From Gluconacetobacter diazotrophicus PA1 5 (GTDB lineage: Bacteria; Pseudomonadota; Alphaproteobacteria; Acetobacterales; Acetobacteraceae): a stretch of 64,000 nucleotides of DNA. Below, one piece after another: positions 45,493 through 54,203 of this stretch. Positions within the stretch are counted from its first letter, which is position 1; the number at the start of each line of letters is the position of its first letter. A model generated the notes under the pieces. The model saw nothing but the letters and a program-made list of their open reading frames with translations, searched no databases and was not told the origin of the DNA. Both the position numbers and the translations under genes were made by a program. The stretch lies in contig NC_011365.1 of the NCBI RefSeq assembly GCF_000021325.1, positions 2,570,001 through 2,634,000 of the forward strand, written 5' to 3'.

Positions 45493-45999
45493 TAAAAGAA
45501 TGTCTCCATCGTCTATGATCGGATTCATGCTGTCGCATTTCGCCGTGACGGCCGAAATGTTGTCCGTATTGGACTGAATGGACAAAGGGAGAAAATCCCG
45601 CGGTATCGATATTCTCGTTTCGATATAAGAACTATCCCCGTCGACGCCCTGGTGGGCGGAGAGAATGACGTCGTAATTCAGAAACTCGACCGACTCGGGA
45701 CCCGCCTGCCGGGCATTGCCGAATTCCCGGGCCGCAGGTCCGTCCTCTCCTGCCGCAAGCCAGTCAAGACTGACACCGCAGGCTTCCGTGATCTTGCGCG
45801 CGACGGAAAGCTTGAGTTCCCGACCCGACAGGTAACCTGAAAGTGTGCTGAGAGGGATGTCCGTGCGTGCGGCCACAGCTTTCGCGCCTCCGGTCCGATC
45901 CACTACTTCTCGTAGCCTGATAACCATCGGCTCTATTTGTCGGTTTTTTGCCAGGTCCGACAAATCGCGCATTGGGCGCTCGGAATTCGACATGTGGAT

Positions 46000-46612
46000 C
46001 TATATTCAGTCGTATATCGATAAATGGTCTGACTTATCCACAGTCAGATATGACTCATCTAAGAAAAAGTACCATAACTGGGTTTTTAAAGTTGAATGTA
46101 CATCCACATGTCGTTCCTCTCGTTTTAAAACATGCGAAGCGGGGCGGAAAATAACGGCTGGTGGCAGCCAGCCGTGTTTGAGGAGTATTACCTATGGCAC
46201 AAAAGCCGGCGGGGATGCACGTCGACCACCTTCCTGCGCATGCGAAGGAATTTCGACACTCATGGCGGCGGCGTTCCGCCCCATGGGCCGCATCCCGACA
46301 CGGTCGGCACCCTGGTCGGTCGGACGGGCGATTCCGTCACCATGGACTGCAATCCTTACGAAATCTGATCGGATCGGTATTGTCCTGACGGGCCTTCCGT
46401 TCCGCACGAACTGTCAGGATTGCGGCCGCGTATCTCGGCGCCGATCCGGAATCAATCGTCAGCATTGCACTCATAGCGCATCTGAAAGTGCCTTGGGACA
46501 AGGGGCGCCATGGCCGCGGCCTGCCGTCATGGGAACCCATCGAGCGTTCGACCTCGACGTGGCTGATACAGCCGGAACATCATGGGCAATTTCGTTGCAG
46601 CGGTGAGGGATT
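46000..46612. other. AT-richer region between the split repressor and the GGDEF-EAL gene
   Basis: About 610 bases without a gene I can defend. The first 130 are clearly AT-rich and hold the repressor's upstream region. Between 46130 and 46600 several short open frames overlap on both strands (for example an ATG at 46194 after GGAG), but none has a recognisable family or a convincing length. It may be the eroded remainder of a phage-derived gene next to the repressor. Confidence 0.4.
46028..46048. promoter_or_regulatory. Candidate operator upstream of the S24 repressor
   Basis: TCTGACT and AGTCAGA form a perfect 7-bp inverted repeat separated by seven bases, 35 bases upstream of the repressor start, in an AT-rich stretch. 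Size and position fit an autoregulatory operator for a dimeric helix-turn-helix repressor. Confidence 0.45.
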
Positions 46613-48424
46613 TTGGAAAGAATCCTGGATCTTCATAATCGTATCCTAAAACAGTTCTTATTCGAAACGACATGGCGGGGTACAGGGCAGGGTCAGGATA
46701 TCGCCGGCGTATTGTGTGCCGAGGTCGAACGTCTTGTGCCGGACAGCGTGGCGACAGTACTGCGGGTCAATTTGGAGCAGGGGCTCGAAATTCTCTCGGG
46801 CGACAGTCTTCCGCGCGCGAAAATCGCTCTGCTGGAACACATGACCCTGACGGATGCGGATATTGCCGCTCTTCGCGCGAACCCCGAGGAAGCATACAGA
46901 ATCGTATGGCGACCGGGAGAGGACGAAACGCACGACATCGCATTGTCCGATTGCCGGGCGTCGGCCCTCTTCGACGGCAGGGGCCAGCTGATCGGCATCT
47001 TCGCCCTGTATTCGCGGCATCGGCACGGCATCGCGGACTGGGGGGAAAAAATCGTCTCGCACTGCCGTTCCTCGTGCGTTGCGATCATCGAATACGGCAG
47101 AACCCGCAGGCGGCTGGACCAAATCGACCGCCACGACGCGCTGACCGGCCTTCCGAACCGCGCCGCGATATTCGATCTTTTGCAAAAGATGACGACGGAA
47201 ACGCCAACGTCACCATTCGCGCTCATCATCCTGGACGTGGACCTGTTTCAGGACTTCAACGATGCGATGGGGTACGAACAGGGTGACCGTCTGCTGCAGA
47301 TCGTGGCCTGCCGATTTTCCACCCATTGCCGCGGCGATGCCGTCATCGGCCGTCTCGGCGGAGACAACTTCGCCATCGTCATTCCCGGAGAACAGGACAC
47401 GGCGGCAAACGACCTCGCCCGGGATCTCGTCGCAACCCTCCGCAGCCCCATCCGCATCCGCGGGCAGGACATCGTCATATCGTGCAGTACAGGCATCGGC
47501 ACGTTTCCGGAGAACGGGACCGAGGTGGAACAGGTCGTCCATCACGCGCAGATCGCGCTGCGCGAGGCGAAGAAGGCCACACGCGGCAGCGTGCAGAACG
47601 CCCCCGCCGCCACCGGAGATGACGTCGAGGCCCGGGTCCTTCTCGGCTCGGCCATGCGCAAGGCCGTCCAGAAATCCGAATTCCGCCTGTTCTACCAACC
47701 GCAGATCTGCATGGAAAGCGGAACGATATATGGGGTCGAGGCTCTGGCCCGCTGGTATCATCCTGCAATGGGGCTCATTCAGCCGTCGCAATTCATCCCG
47801 GTCGCCGAACAGACGGGGCAGATCGAAATCATCGACAGATGGTCCATGGAAGAAGCGTGTCGGCAGATGGCGGAATGGGACCGGGCCGGAATGCGGTTGC
47901 CCACGGTCAGCGTGAACGTCTCTGCCGTCAGTATCCGAAACACCGATCTGCCCCGGCGGATCGCCGCCCTTCTCAAGCGGTATCGGCTGGAACCGCGCCG
48001 CCTGACGGTCGAAATTACGGAAAGCGCCATGATGCAGCAGAGCCGCGACACCGGGGCGACCCTTTCCGCCATGCTTGCGATCGGAATAGGCCTGGCGCTC
48101 GATGATTTCGGAACCGGCTTTTCCTCCCTGTCGCGCCTGACCCATCTTCCCCTGACGGAAATCAAGATCGACCGCAGCTTCGTCACAAGTCTGGAGCGGG
48201 ACGTCGGTTCGATGATCGTCACCGAGGCGGCGATCACGATCGGAAAGCGACTGGGGGTGAAAGTGGTCACCGAAGGCGTCGAAGAGATCGCGCAGGTAAG
48301 GAAACTGCGTCAACTGGGCTGCGATGTCGTGCAGGGCTACCTGATCAGCAAGCCGCTGCCGTCAGCCGAAATTCCGAACTGGCTGCAATCTCGTGACGGA
48401 ACGATCACCGAAAGTGACGAATAG
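46613..48424 (+). CDS. GAF-GGDEF-EAL cyclic-di-GMP signalling protein
   Basis: A 603-residue soluble protein: a GAF-like sensor (about 15-160), a GGDEF domain (170-330) and an EAL domain (345-595). The cyclase signature reads G249-G-D-N-F253 instead of GGD/EEF, and the product-inhibition RxxD is missing, so cyclase activity is doubtful. The EAL part is complete: 'GVEALARW' (E376), 'VSVNVSAVSIRN', 'VEITESAMM', 'ALDDFGTGFSSL', 'IKIDRSFV' and 'VTEGVEE'. It is most likely a c-di-GMP phosphodiesterase whose GGDEF may bind GTP as a regulator. It starts at TTG 46613 after GTGAGGGA. Confidence 0.85.
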   Translation: MERILDLHNRILKQFLFETTWRGTGQGQDIAGVLCAEVERLVPDSVATVLRVNLEQGLEILSGDSLPRAKIALLEHMTLTDADIAALRANPEEAYRIVWRPGEDETHDIALSDCRASALFDGRGQLIGIFALYSRHRHGIADWGEKIVSHCRSSCVAIIEYGRTRRRLDQIDRHDALTGLPNRAAIFDLLQKMTTETPTSPFALIILDVDLFQDFNDAMGYEQGDRLLQIVACRFSTHCRGDAVIGRLGGDNFAIVIPGEQDTAANDLARDLVATLRSPIRIRGQDIVISCSTGIGTFPENGTEVEQVVHHAQIALREAKKATRGSVQNAPAATGDDVEARVLLGSAMRKAVQKSEFRLFYQPQICMESGTIYGVEALARWYHPAMGLIQPSQFIPVAEQTGQIEIIDRWSMEEACRQMAEWDRAGMRLPTVSVNVSAVSIRNTDLPRRIAALLKRYRLEPRRLTVEITESAMMQQSRDTGATLSAMLAIGIGLALDDFGTGFSSLSRLTHLPLTEIKIDRSFVTSLERDVGSMIVTEAAITIGKRLGVKVVTEGVEEIAQVRKLRQLGCDVVQGYLISKPLPSAEIPNWLQSRDGTITESDE

Positions 48425-48561
48425 GTCCTTGTAAGTGCAGAACAGGTTTTGTTCATATGAATTTCGTAACAAAAATGGATATTAACAGAATTAAATTCCC
48501 ATGAAGCGACGATAGTCGTCGTCAATACATAATCGCGCATGGATTCGAGCATATTATAGAA

Positions 48562-49407
48562 ATGACTGAATCTCGTACATTCCTTCTTATATCGTGTTCC
48601 GTGGCATTGTTGTGCGCCGCCTCCGCCGGTTACGGACAGACGCTGCCCGGGGGCATGGCCGCCACCTATCATATGGAACGGGACGTGGACCAATGGCAGT
48701 TATTCGTGGCGAACGATGACTCCGACGCACGACTCGTCAGTCATCAGGGCGATCTGTTCATTGGAATCAAAGCGAGGAGAGGGCTGCCGTCCCTGCGCGT
48801 GACGCTTGGAAACGGCGGCGGACTATCCCCGAATTATACGATGGATATCGGAAATCGCGAATTCAGCGCGGGCCGGAACGGCCTCGTCCTTGAAGATGAC
48901 CAACTGGACGGATTCGTTCGCGCGCTCACCTCGTCCACGACCGCGACTGTCGAAACGAGTCGCGGCATATCCTCGCTTTCATTGAGCGGCGCGCGGGGCT
49001 TGATCTATTTGCTGTACAGCCGCACTGCAAAACCGTCCCGCGCCGACGCGGAAAACAGTCCGCTCTATAACGGGGACGCGGAACGGGTGGCGTTATCGAG
49101 TGATCCGGATGTCTCCGCGGCCGAACAGGCCGGCCCGTCCCGAGTTTCCGACCCGACGGCATCGTTGCAGGATCCCGATGCCAATCGAAGCGCGTCCAGT
49201 CCCGACAATTCGGCCTACGAGGTGCGGGCACGGCCGGGGGGCCGGACAACGGCGATTTCCGGAATACAGCCGATTTCGTTCAGGAACATGGACTGGACGC
49301 AGGACTCTCGGGAAGAGGCGGGCGGATATCATGCGATCATCATTTTCGGATGTTTCCTGATTGCGTATTTGTGCCTGTTTTATATCCTGTCCGTACCGTT
49401 CGTTATA
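48562..49407 (+). pseudogene. Exported/membrane protein of unknown function, 3' end replaced by an IS630 element
   Basis: Starts MTESRTFLLISCSVALLCAASAGYG, a signal peptide. A beta-rich domain follows (about 40-155: 'QWQLFVANDDSDARLVSHQG', 'GNGGGLSPNYTMDIG'), then a Ser/Asp-rich linker and a hydrophobic segment 'AIIIFGCFLIAYLCLFYIL' near residue 265. The frame enters the element at 49408 and stops at 49425, so the native C-terminus is lost. Sequence beyond the element is not its continuation, so material has been deleted. It lies 137 AT-rich bases after the GGDEF-EAL gene, possibly co-transcribed. No family recognised. Confidence 0.55.
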
Positions 49408-50579
49408 CCAACTCCTGTTTGTTAAAACCCATGTGCCCATTGTCGTAGCCCGAGGGACATGATGCGCCAGGGCTGGTCGACGAGCTGGTTCCAGGCGTGG
49501 CAGCAGATATCGACGATGTCGTCGTAGGTGCGGAAGATCCGGTTCGACAGCCAGGTATTGCGCATGAACTGCCAGACGTTTTCCACCGGATTGAGTTCGG
49601 GCGAGCGTGGCGGGAGCGGCAGGATGGTGATGTTGGCGGGGATATCGAGTTTCGGGCTGGTATGCCACGCTGCCTGATCGACGATGAGGATAGCGTGAGC
49701 GCCCGGCGCTACGGCCTGCGAGATCTCGTCGAGATGCCGGTTCATGGCGTGGAGGTTGCACCAGGGCAGGACGAGGGCCGCTCCCTTGCCTAGCGCCGGA
49801 CAGATCGCTCCGAAGATCCAGGCCGAACGTGTGCGCTGATCGGCAGGCGCGCGTGGACGGGTGCCGCGTCTGGCCCAGCGGCGCGTCAGCTTCGTTTTCT
49901 GGCCGACCCTCGCCTCGTCGCCCCACCAGAGTTCGATGGCCTTGCCGGGATGCCGGGCCCGGATCCCGGCCATGACGTCGGGGAAGCTTTTTTAAAAACG
50001 TCCTGGGCCTCGGGATCCTGGGCATGGTGCCGGGGGCGTCCCGTCAGAAGGCGGAAGTCGAGGCCCCGGATAACGGCGCTCAGCCGGCTGCGCGAAAGAG
50101 AGACGCCGAATTCCTCATAAAGCCATTGCCCCAGATCAGCCTGCCGCCAGCGCACCACCCCATGCACGGCAGCGATCGGGCCGTCCTCGATCCGGCGCAT
50201 CAGCGCTTCCAACATGGCTGGTGTCAGGCGGGGAACGACACCGCCCCCATGATGATCCCGCACGCCATCCGGGCCCTCGGCGTTGAAACGCACCACCCAG
50301 TCCCGCACAATCTGCCGATCCGTCCCAGCCAGTCGTGCCGCGTCTCCGCGTGACGCACCATCGTAGATCGCCGCCAGCGCCAGAAGCCGACGCGCCTGGC
50401 CCGCATGCCTCGTTGTCCGCGCCAGAGCACGCAGTCCCGCCGCATCATAATCCTCACGCAACGCTAACGCCCCGCCCATTCGGATGCCTCCCGCCCGGTT
50501 CGGCATCCTGTGAATCACAGCTCGTTCCAGAACGATACCGTCAGGCAATCACATATGAGTCAGGGCGGACCGGAGTTGG
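49408..50579. mobile_element. Insertion sequence, IS630 family (about 1172 bp)
   Basis: Ends carry the short inverted repeat CCAACTCC (49408 rightward and 50579 leftward) and are flanked by TA (49406-49407 and 50580-50581). It differs clearly from the IS630 element at 44442. The left flank is the exported-protein gene, the right flank an IS5-family remnant. Confidence 0.82.
49422..50479 (-). CDS. IS630-family transposase joined by a -1 frameshift
   Basis: The N-terminal frame (50479 to about 49995) has 'ARTTRHAGQARRLLALAAIY' and 'DRQIVRDWVVRFNAEGPDG', the double helix-turn-helix region. The C-terminal frame (to 49422) has 'ELWWGDEARVGQK', 'ILIVDQAAWHTS' and 'LPPRSPELNPVENVWQFMR', the DDE triad. 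They meet at a T6A5 tract (49988-49998, A6 when read on this strand); slipping back one base gives a continuous chain of 352 residues. Start MGGALALREDYD at 50479. Confidence 0.87.
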
Positions 50580-50581
50580 TA

Positions 50582-50762
50582 TTAGCAACGGATCAAATGG
50601 CGGTCGCCCGCCTTTGCTTCCATCTGAATAGGCCAGAGCCTTCTCCAGATCAGGACGGAACGCTTCAAAATCTACAGTCCGGGAAAATGCTTCGAGCTGA
50701 TCGCCAAGCCCGCTTAACCGGGCAAGCCGCTCTTCAACGTCAAAAAATCCCGGCTGCTTCAT
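50582..50762 (-). pseudogene. N-terminal remnant of an IS5-family transposase
   Basis: About 60 residues beginning MKQPGFFDVEERLARLSGLG and reaching 'SKGGRPPFDP', the opening of IS5-group transposases, then cut off by the IS630 element. The catalytic core is absent from the window. The stretch 50763-50840 behind it would be the element's leader and end; GAGGGTTTTTCGAACCCTC at 50822-50840 is a palindromic candidate for its terminus. Confidence 0.8.
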
Positions 50763-50840
50763 CTTCCATCATCCTCAATCAACGCAGGACAGATGGAATC
50801 ACACAGATAGGACCAGAACCAGAGGGTTTTTCGAACCCTC

Positions 50841-51338
50841 CACCTGCCCGACCACAAGATCAATCTCTACCGGGTGGCGGGATGCGCCGAGGGCGATCTG
50901 CCGCTCTGGCCCGGCCGGGCGCACAGGATTCCGATCCGCTATACCACCGGGCGCACGCCGCGGATCATCGTGAAGCTGCATCTGGACGGACATCCGATCG
51001 ACGCCATTCTCGACAGCGGGGCCTGGCGCACCGTGATCAGCACGTCCGACGCGCACGCGGCGGGGGTCACGGATGGGGCCCTGCGCCACGACCCGACGCG
51101 AAACAGCATCGGGATCGATGACAATGACAACAGGACCTACCTGCACCAGTTCGATACGCTGCGGATCGGGGACGATTTCGTGCTGAATCACCCGCAACTG
51201 GCCGTGACGGACACCGACCAGACCCTGCTGGGCGCGGATTTCTTCCGCACCCATCGCGTCTGGCTGTCACGCCGGCAGGACGCGATGTACGTGCAGGCCC
51301 TTCAGGAAGGGCGCCCCGCCCCGGACGCGCCGCGCTGA
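50841..51338 (+). pseudogene. 5'-truncated aspartyl-protease (retropepsin-like) gene
   Basis: The C-terminal half of an exported two-lobe retropepsin-like protein, open from the IS5 end at 50841; the first start codon in frame is GTG 50874. Visible: 'KINLYRVAGCAEGDLPLWPG', then a lobe with 'LDGHPIDAILDSGAWRTVIS' (the active-site DSG) and 'TLLGADFFRTHRVWLSRR'. The signal peptide and first lobe have been lost. The arrangement parallels the C-terminal half of the protein at 43146, where the same turn is degenerate. Confidence 0.75.
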
Positions 51339-51348
51339 GGATGCAGGA

Positions 51349-52086
51349 TCACGCGATCCTCGCTCCCGCCTCGTCCTTCAGCACGATCCCGCTGGCGCCG
51401 ATCCGGCGGGCCTCGTTCAGCAGCCGTGCCAGCGTGGCCGCCGCCTGTCGGGGCGTCAGGCCGCCATGGGGGTGGATGTTGGAAATGCAGTTGCGTTCGG
51501 AATCCATCCGCCCCGGATACGGGTCCCAGGTCATGTACAGGCTGAGCGATTCCGCGACGCTCAGGCCCGGCCGCTCGCCGATCATCATGACCACGCAGCG
51601 CGCGCCCAGTCGCTGCGCGATATCGTCGCCCAGCGCCACGCGGGCATTGTGCGCCACCACCACCGGGGCGATCCGCCAGCCGGGCAGCAGGGCGCGGCAG
51701 GCGGCCAGGACCGGCGGCCCCTGGCGTTCCGCCGCCAGGGCCGACAACCCATCGGCGATGACGAAGGCGATGTCGTACGATCCGGGCACCAGCCCCGCCG
51801 CGCTGTCGGGCGACAGGCGCCGCCCCAGGTCGGGCCGCCGGACGAATTCCCCGCGATCGGCCGCCTGGCTGCGCACCGGCACGAACGCCTCGTCCAGGCC
51901 CAGCGCCTCGGTCCGCAGCGGGGCCAGCACGGCCTGCCGGGCCCGGGCGTGCGCCAGTTGAAAGGCCCGGACCTCGGCCCCCGCCACGGTGTCGCCGGTC
52001 CGCGCCTGGCCGATCCGGGCACTGGTCAGGCGGCGCAGGGGGCCCCACGGGTCGGATGCCGGGTCGGTGAGGTCGTGGGCGGTCAT
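51349..52086 (-). CDS. eutC: Ethanolamine ammonia-lyase small subunit
   Basis: The light chain of adenosylcobalamin-dependent ethanolamine ammonia-lyase, which splits ethanolamine into acetaldehyde and ammonia. The 245-residue length and motifs are typical: 'LTSARIGQARTG' near residue 20, 'YDIAFVIADGLSALA', 'MMIGERPGLSVAESLSLYMTW' and 'DSERNCISNIHPHGGL'. Its ATG overlaps the vapC stop (ATGA at 52083-52086), and the large-subunit gene eutB lies 2.1 kb upstream, separated by vapBC and an lldD-like gene on the same strand. Confidence 0.94.
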   Translation of the reverse strand: MTAHDLTDPASDPWGPLRRLTSARIGQARTGDTVAGAEVRAFQLAHARARQAVLAPLRTEALGLDEAFVPVRSQAADRGEFVRRPDLGRRLSPDSAAGLVPGSYDIAFVIADGLSALAAERQGPPVLAACRALLPGWRIAPVVVAHNARVALGDDIAQRLGARCVVMMIGERPGLSVAESLSLYMTWDPYPGRMDSERNCISNIHPHGGLTPRQAAATLARLLNEARRIGASGIVLKDEAGARIA

Positions 52087-52496
52087 GCTGTCCAGTCCTC
52101 GGTTTCCAATTGGGCGATTTTGCTGAATCCCGCGTCGTTCGTAACGAGGATCGAATTCAGATCCAGGGCATGCGCGGCGATCAGGAGGTCAAGACTTCCC
52201 ACGATCTTTCCGGATGCCTCCAGCGCGGCCCGCAGGTTGCCATATGAATCGGCCGTCGATGATTCCCATGGCTGGACATCCACGCGCTGAAGGAATTCGT
52301 TCACGACCCGATGGAGCCGGGTCGCCTCCGGACGTTTGGCGATACCGAAACGCAGTTCGGCTTCCGTGATGACGGAGATGCAGACGCTCGCCATGGGGAT
52401 CTGAGACAGGCGCTCCAGCGCACGCGGATGCCCCTTGAGAATGTGACTGACCGTATTGGTGTCGAGCATCCGGGTCATTGTTAAGCCGGCGCTCAC
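52083..52496 (-). CDS. vapC: VapC-type PIN-domain toxin
   Basis: A PIN-domain ribonuclease of about 137 residues (start GTG 52496, overlapping the vapB stop and preceded by GAGGGA; the ATG at 52478 would give 131). Catalytic acids are in '[15 protein letters not shown]', '[16 protein letters not shown]', '[14 protein letters not shown]' and '[10 protein letters not shown]'. VapC toxins cleave tRNA or rRNA and are neutralised by VapB. Its stop overlaps the start of eutC, an unusual coupling of a toxin to a metabolic gene. Confidence 0.9.
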   Translation of the reverse strand: MSAGLTMTRMLDTNTVSHILKGHPRALERLSQIPMASVCISVITEAELRFGIAKRPEATRLHRVVNEFLQRVDVQPWESSTADSYGNLRAALEASGKIVGSLDLLIAAHALDLNSILVTNDAGFSKIAQLETEDWTA

Positions 52497-52753
52497 TTCG
52501 GTCCCTCGGCGAACGGATCGCGATGGTCCTGTGCCTGATCGCGTTCGGAGTCGCTGAGGAAATCGTCCGGCACGCCGCCCTCCCTGATGGCAGCGAACAA
52601 GCCGTCCCAGCTTTCCGGTCGGCGCGAAAGGATGACGTCGCCCGTTGCCTCGTCACGGCGAATGAAGACTTCCGTGCCTTCAAAGCGAAAGGCGGCCGGC
52701 AGACGAACCGCCTGGCTGCGGCCATTGTTGAAGATTTTTGCGACCTGCGTCAT
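52493..52753 (-). CDS. vapB: VapB-type antitoxin
   Basis: An 86-residue antitoxin with an N-terminal AbrB/SpoVT-like DNA-binding fold ('[40 protein letters not shown]') and a C-terminal toxin-binding tail. The start at 52753 is set by the family ('MTQVAKIF'); an open frame upstream is not credible. It overlaps vapC by four bases. A conditional autoregulated promoter is expected in the 113 bases between it and the lldD-like gene. Confidence 0.88.
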   Translation of the reverse strand: MTQVAKIFNNGRSQAVRLPAAFRFEGTEVFIRRDEATGDVILSRRPESWDGLFAAIREGGVPDDFLSDSERDQAQDHRDPFAEGPK

Positions 52754-52866
52754 CACACCCCTCCGCGACAGGTGACGTGGCATATGGCGCTTTATGGTAT
52801 ACGGCATGGTATATATCAAGCGTTTCATAGGCCAGTGTCATGAACGCACCAATCATGTCACCCCTG

Positions 52867-54105
52867 TCAGCCACGCCGATGCAGGCGGTTTTCGCGGCTT
52901 TCGCGCAGGTCCAGCAGGCCCAGGAACGCCATGTCGCGGTCCAGTTCGCCGGCGATCAGCCCGATGGCGTGCGCCAGCCCCGGCTGCCCACCCAGGATGG
53001 TGGCGAAGAAGAACGGCCGCCCGATCATCACGCCGTCTGCGCCCAGGGCGATGGCCGTGATGACGTCGCCCGCCCGCCGCACCCCGCTGTCCAGCAGCAC
53101 GGTCAGGTCCGGGCAGGCCTGCCGGATGGCGGGCAGCGCCTCCAGCGGCGAGATGACGCAATCGCACAGCCGCGCCCCGTGATTGGATACGATGATGCCG
53201 TCCGCGCCGATCTGCTGCGCCGTCACGGCGTCCTGCGCCGACAGGATGCCCTTCAGCACCAGCCGCCCCGGCCATGACCGGCGGATGGCGCGGATATGGT
53301 CCCAGTTGAAGTCCGCCGCCCCGCCGACCGCCCCGACCGACCGCGCGAAGATCGACGGCCCCCGGCCGGGGGTGATGTTCTGGATATGCGGAATGCCGCG
53401 CGCCAGCAGCGTCCGCCCTAGCCGGCCCAGCAGCCAGCGCGGGTGCGACAGCATGTCGAACGCTAGACGGGCGGACGGGCGCAGCGGCATGGCGTAGTGC
53501 GCGCGGGTCTCGTCCTCGCGCCGCGCCGCCACGGGCACGTCCACGGTGATGACCAGCGTGCGGAACCCGGCCCGGCCGATGCGCGTCAGCATCCGGTCGA
53601 TCAGCGACGGATTGGCGGGCAGGTAGGCGGCGAACCAGGCATCGGGATTGTCGCGGATGACGTCTTCCATCGGCGTGATGGAATTGGCGCTGAGCTGGTA
53701 GGGCACGCCCGCCGCATATGCTGCCCGCGCCATCGCCCGGTCGGCGTCGAAGCCGATCACCGCCGCCGCGCCGAAGGCCGAAATCCCCACCGGCATGGCG
53801 TAGTGATGGCCCATCAGGTGGGTGCGCGCGCTGCGCCGGCTGACGCCCCGCAGCACATGCGGGACCAGGCACCAGCGGTCGAAGGCCGCGCGATTGGCGG
53901 CCAGCGCCCGCCCGTCGCCCGCCGACCCGTTGATGTAGGCGAACAGCGCGCGCGGCAGCAACCGCCGGGCGGCCGGGGCATAATCATGCAGGTTGAGGAA
54001 GCGCGGGGCCTCCCCCCGCCGCGCCCGGATGGCACGCAGCCAGCCGGGAATGCGGGCCGGGATCGGTTCGTCCAGGGCGGGCAGGGTCTGGTCCGTCGCC
54101 GTCAT
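52867..54105 (-). CDS. FMN-dependent alpha-hydroxyacid dehydrogenase (lactate dehydrogenase-like)
   Basis: A 412-residue TIM-barrel flavoprotein of the LldD/glycolate oxidase family. Visible: 'ALFAYINGSAGDGRALAANR' (the family's YI-x-G-x-A-x-D/G), 'MPVGISAFGAAAVI', 'FRTLVITVDVPV', the Lys285 region 'RLVLKGILSAQDAV', and H309 in 'VSNHGARLCDC'. The canonical motif is SNHGGRQLD; here Gly-Gly-Arg is Gly-Ala-Arg and the LD is altered, so substrate handling may differ. It lies between eutB and vapB in the same direction. Electron acceptor and substrate unknown. Confidence 0.83.
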   Translation of the reverse strand: MTATDQTLPALDEPIPARIPGWLRAIRARRGEAPRFLNLHDYAPAARRLLPRALFAYINGSAGDGRALAANRAAFDRWCLVPHVLRGVSRRSARTHLMGHHYAMPVGISAFGAAAVIGFDADRAMARAAYAAGVPYQLSANSITPMEDVIRDNPDAWFAAYLPANPSLIDRMLTRIGRAGFRTLVITVDVPVAARREDETRAHYAMPLRPSARLAFDMLSHPRWLLGRLGRTLLARGIPHIQNITPGRGPSIFARSVGAVGGAADFNWDHIRAIRRSWPGRLVLKGILSAQDAVTAQQIGADGIIVSNHGARLCDCVISPLEALPAIRQACPDLTVLLDSGVRRAGDVITAIALGADGVMIGRPFFFATILGGQPGLAHAIGLIAGELDRDMAFLGLLDLRESRENRLHRRG

Positions 54106-54176
54106 CGTCGGGTGCCTCTCGCAGTATACTGGTTTTCCAGCGTTTTGCGGGGGGCGGGGTTGCCGGTCCGGTCCGA

Positions 54177-54196
54177 GAGGCTTTTGAAACAGCCTC
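54177..54196. repeat. Solo end of the MITE-like repeat / small hairpin
   Basis: GAGGCTTTTGAAACAGCCTC matches the right terminus of the repeat family at 27725 and 61362, without the rest of the element. Its own ends pair over six bases with an eight-base loop. It lies seven bases past the eutB stop and may act as a weak terminator. Confidence 0.6.
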
Positions 54197-54203
54197 TGAA
54201 ATG

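Larger units (their letters stand above)
44197..45993 (-). pseudogene. XRE/S24-family (LexA/CI-like) repressor split by an IS630 element
   Basis: A phage-type repressor read from 45993 down. The N-terminal helix-turn-helix ('GAKAVAARTDIPLSTLSGYLSG') and the start of the S24 peptidase domain (Ser155 in 'AKCDSMNPIIDDGDILL') lie in 45495-45993; the C-terminal part ('TSGSIYALRVENTLLVRRL') lies in 44197-44441. Removing the element and one TA restores one frame of 247 residues reading DDGDILLIRTDVHTL across the joint. The position where self-cleaving repressors have the catalytic Lys is Arg192 in the rebuilt chain, so it may never have been autocleavable. At present it makes only a truncated N-terminal protein. 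Confidence 0.85.

Noticed and set aside
45845-46606. 253-codon plus-strand frame across the repressor's 5' part and the following gap
   Set aside because: It begins antisense to the repressor helix-turn-helix and continues through AT-rich non-coding DNA; composition changes midway and no family is visible.
54177-54196. A third full MITE-like copy near the eutB stop
   Set aside because: Only one terminus is present; neither the interior nor the left end is found nearby.
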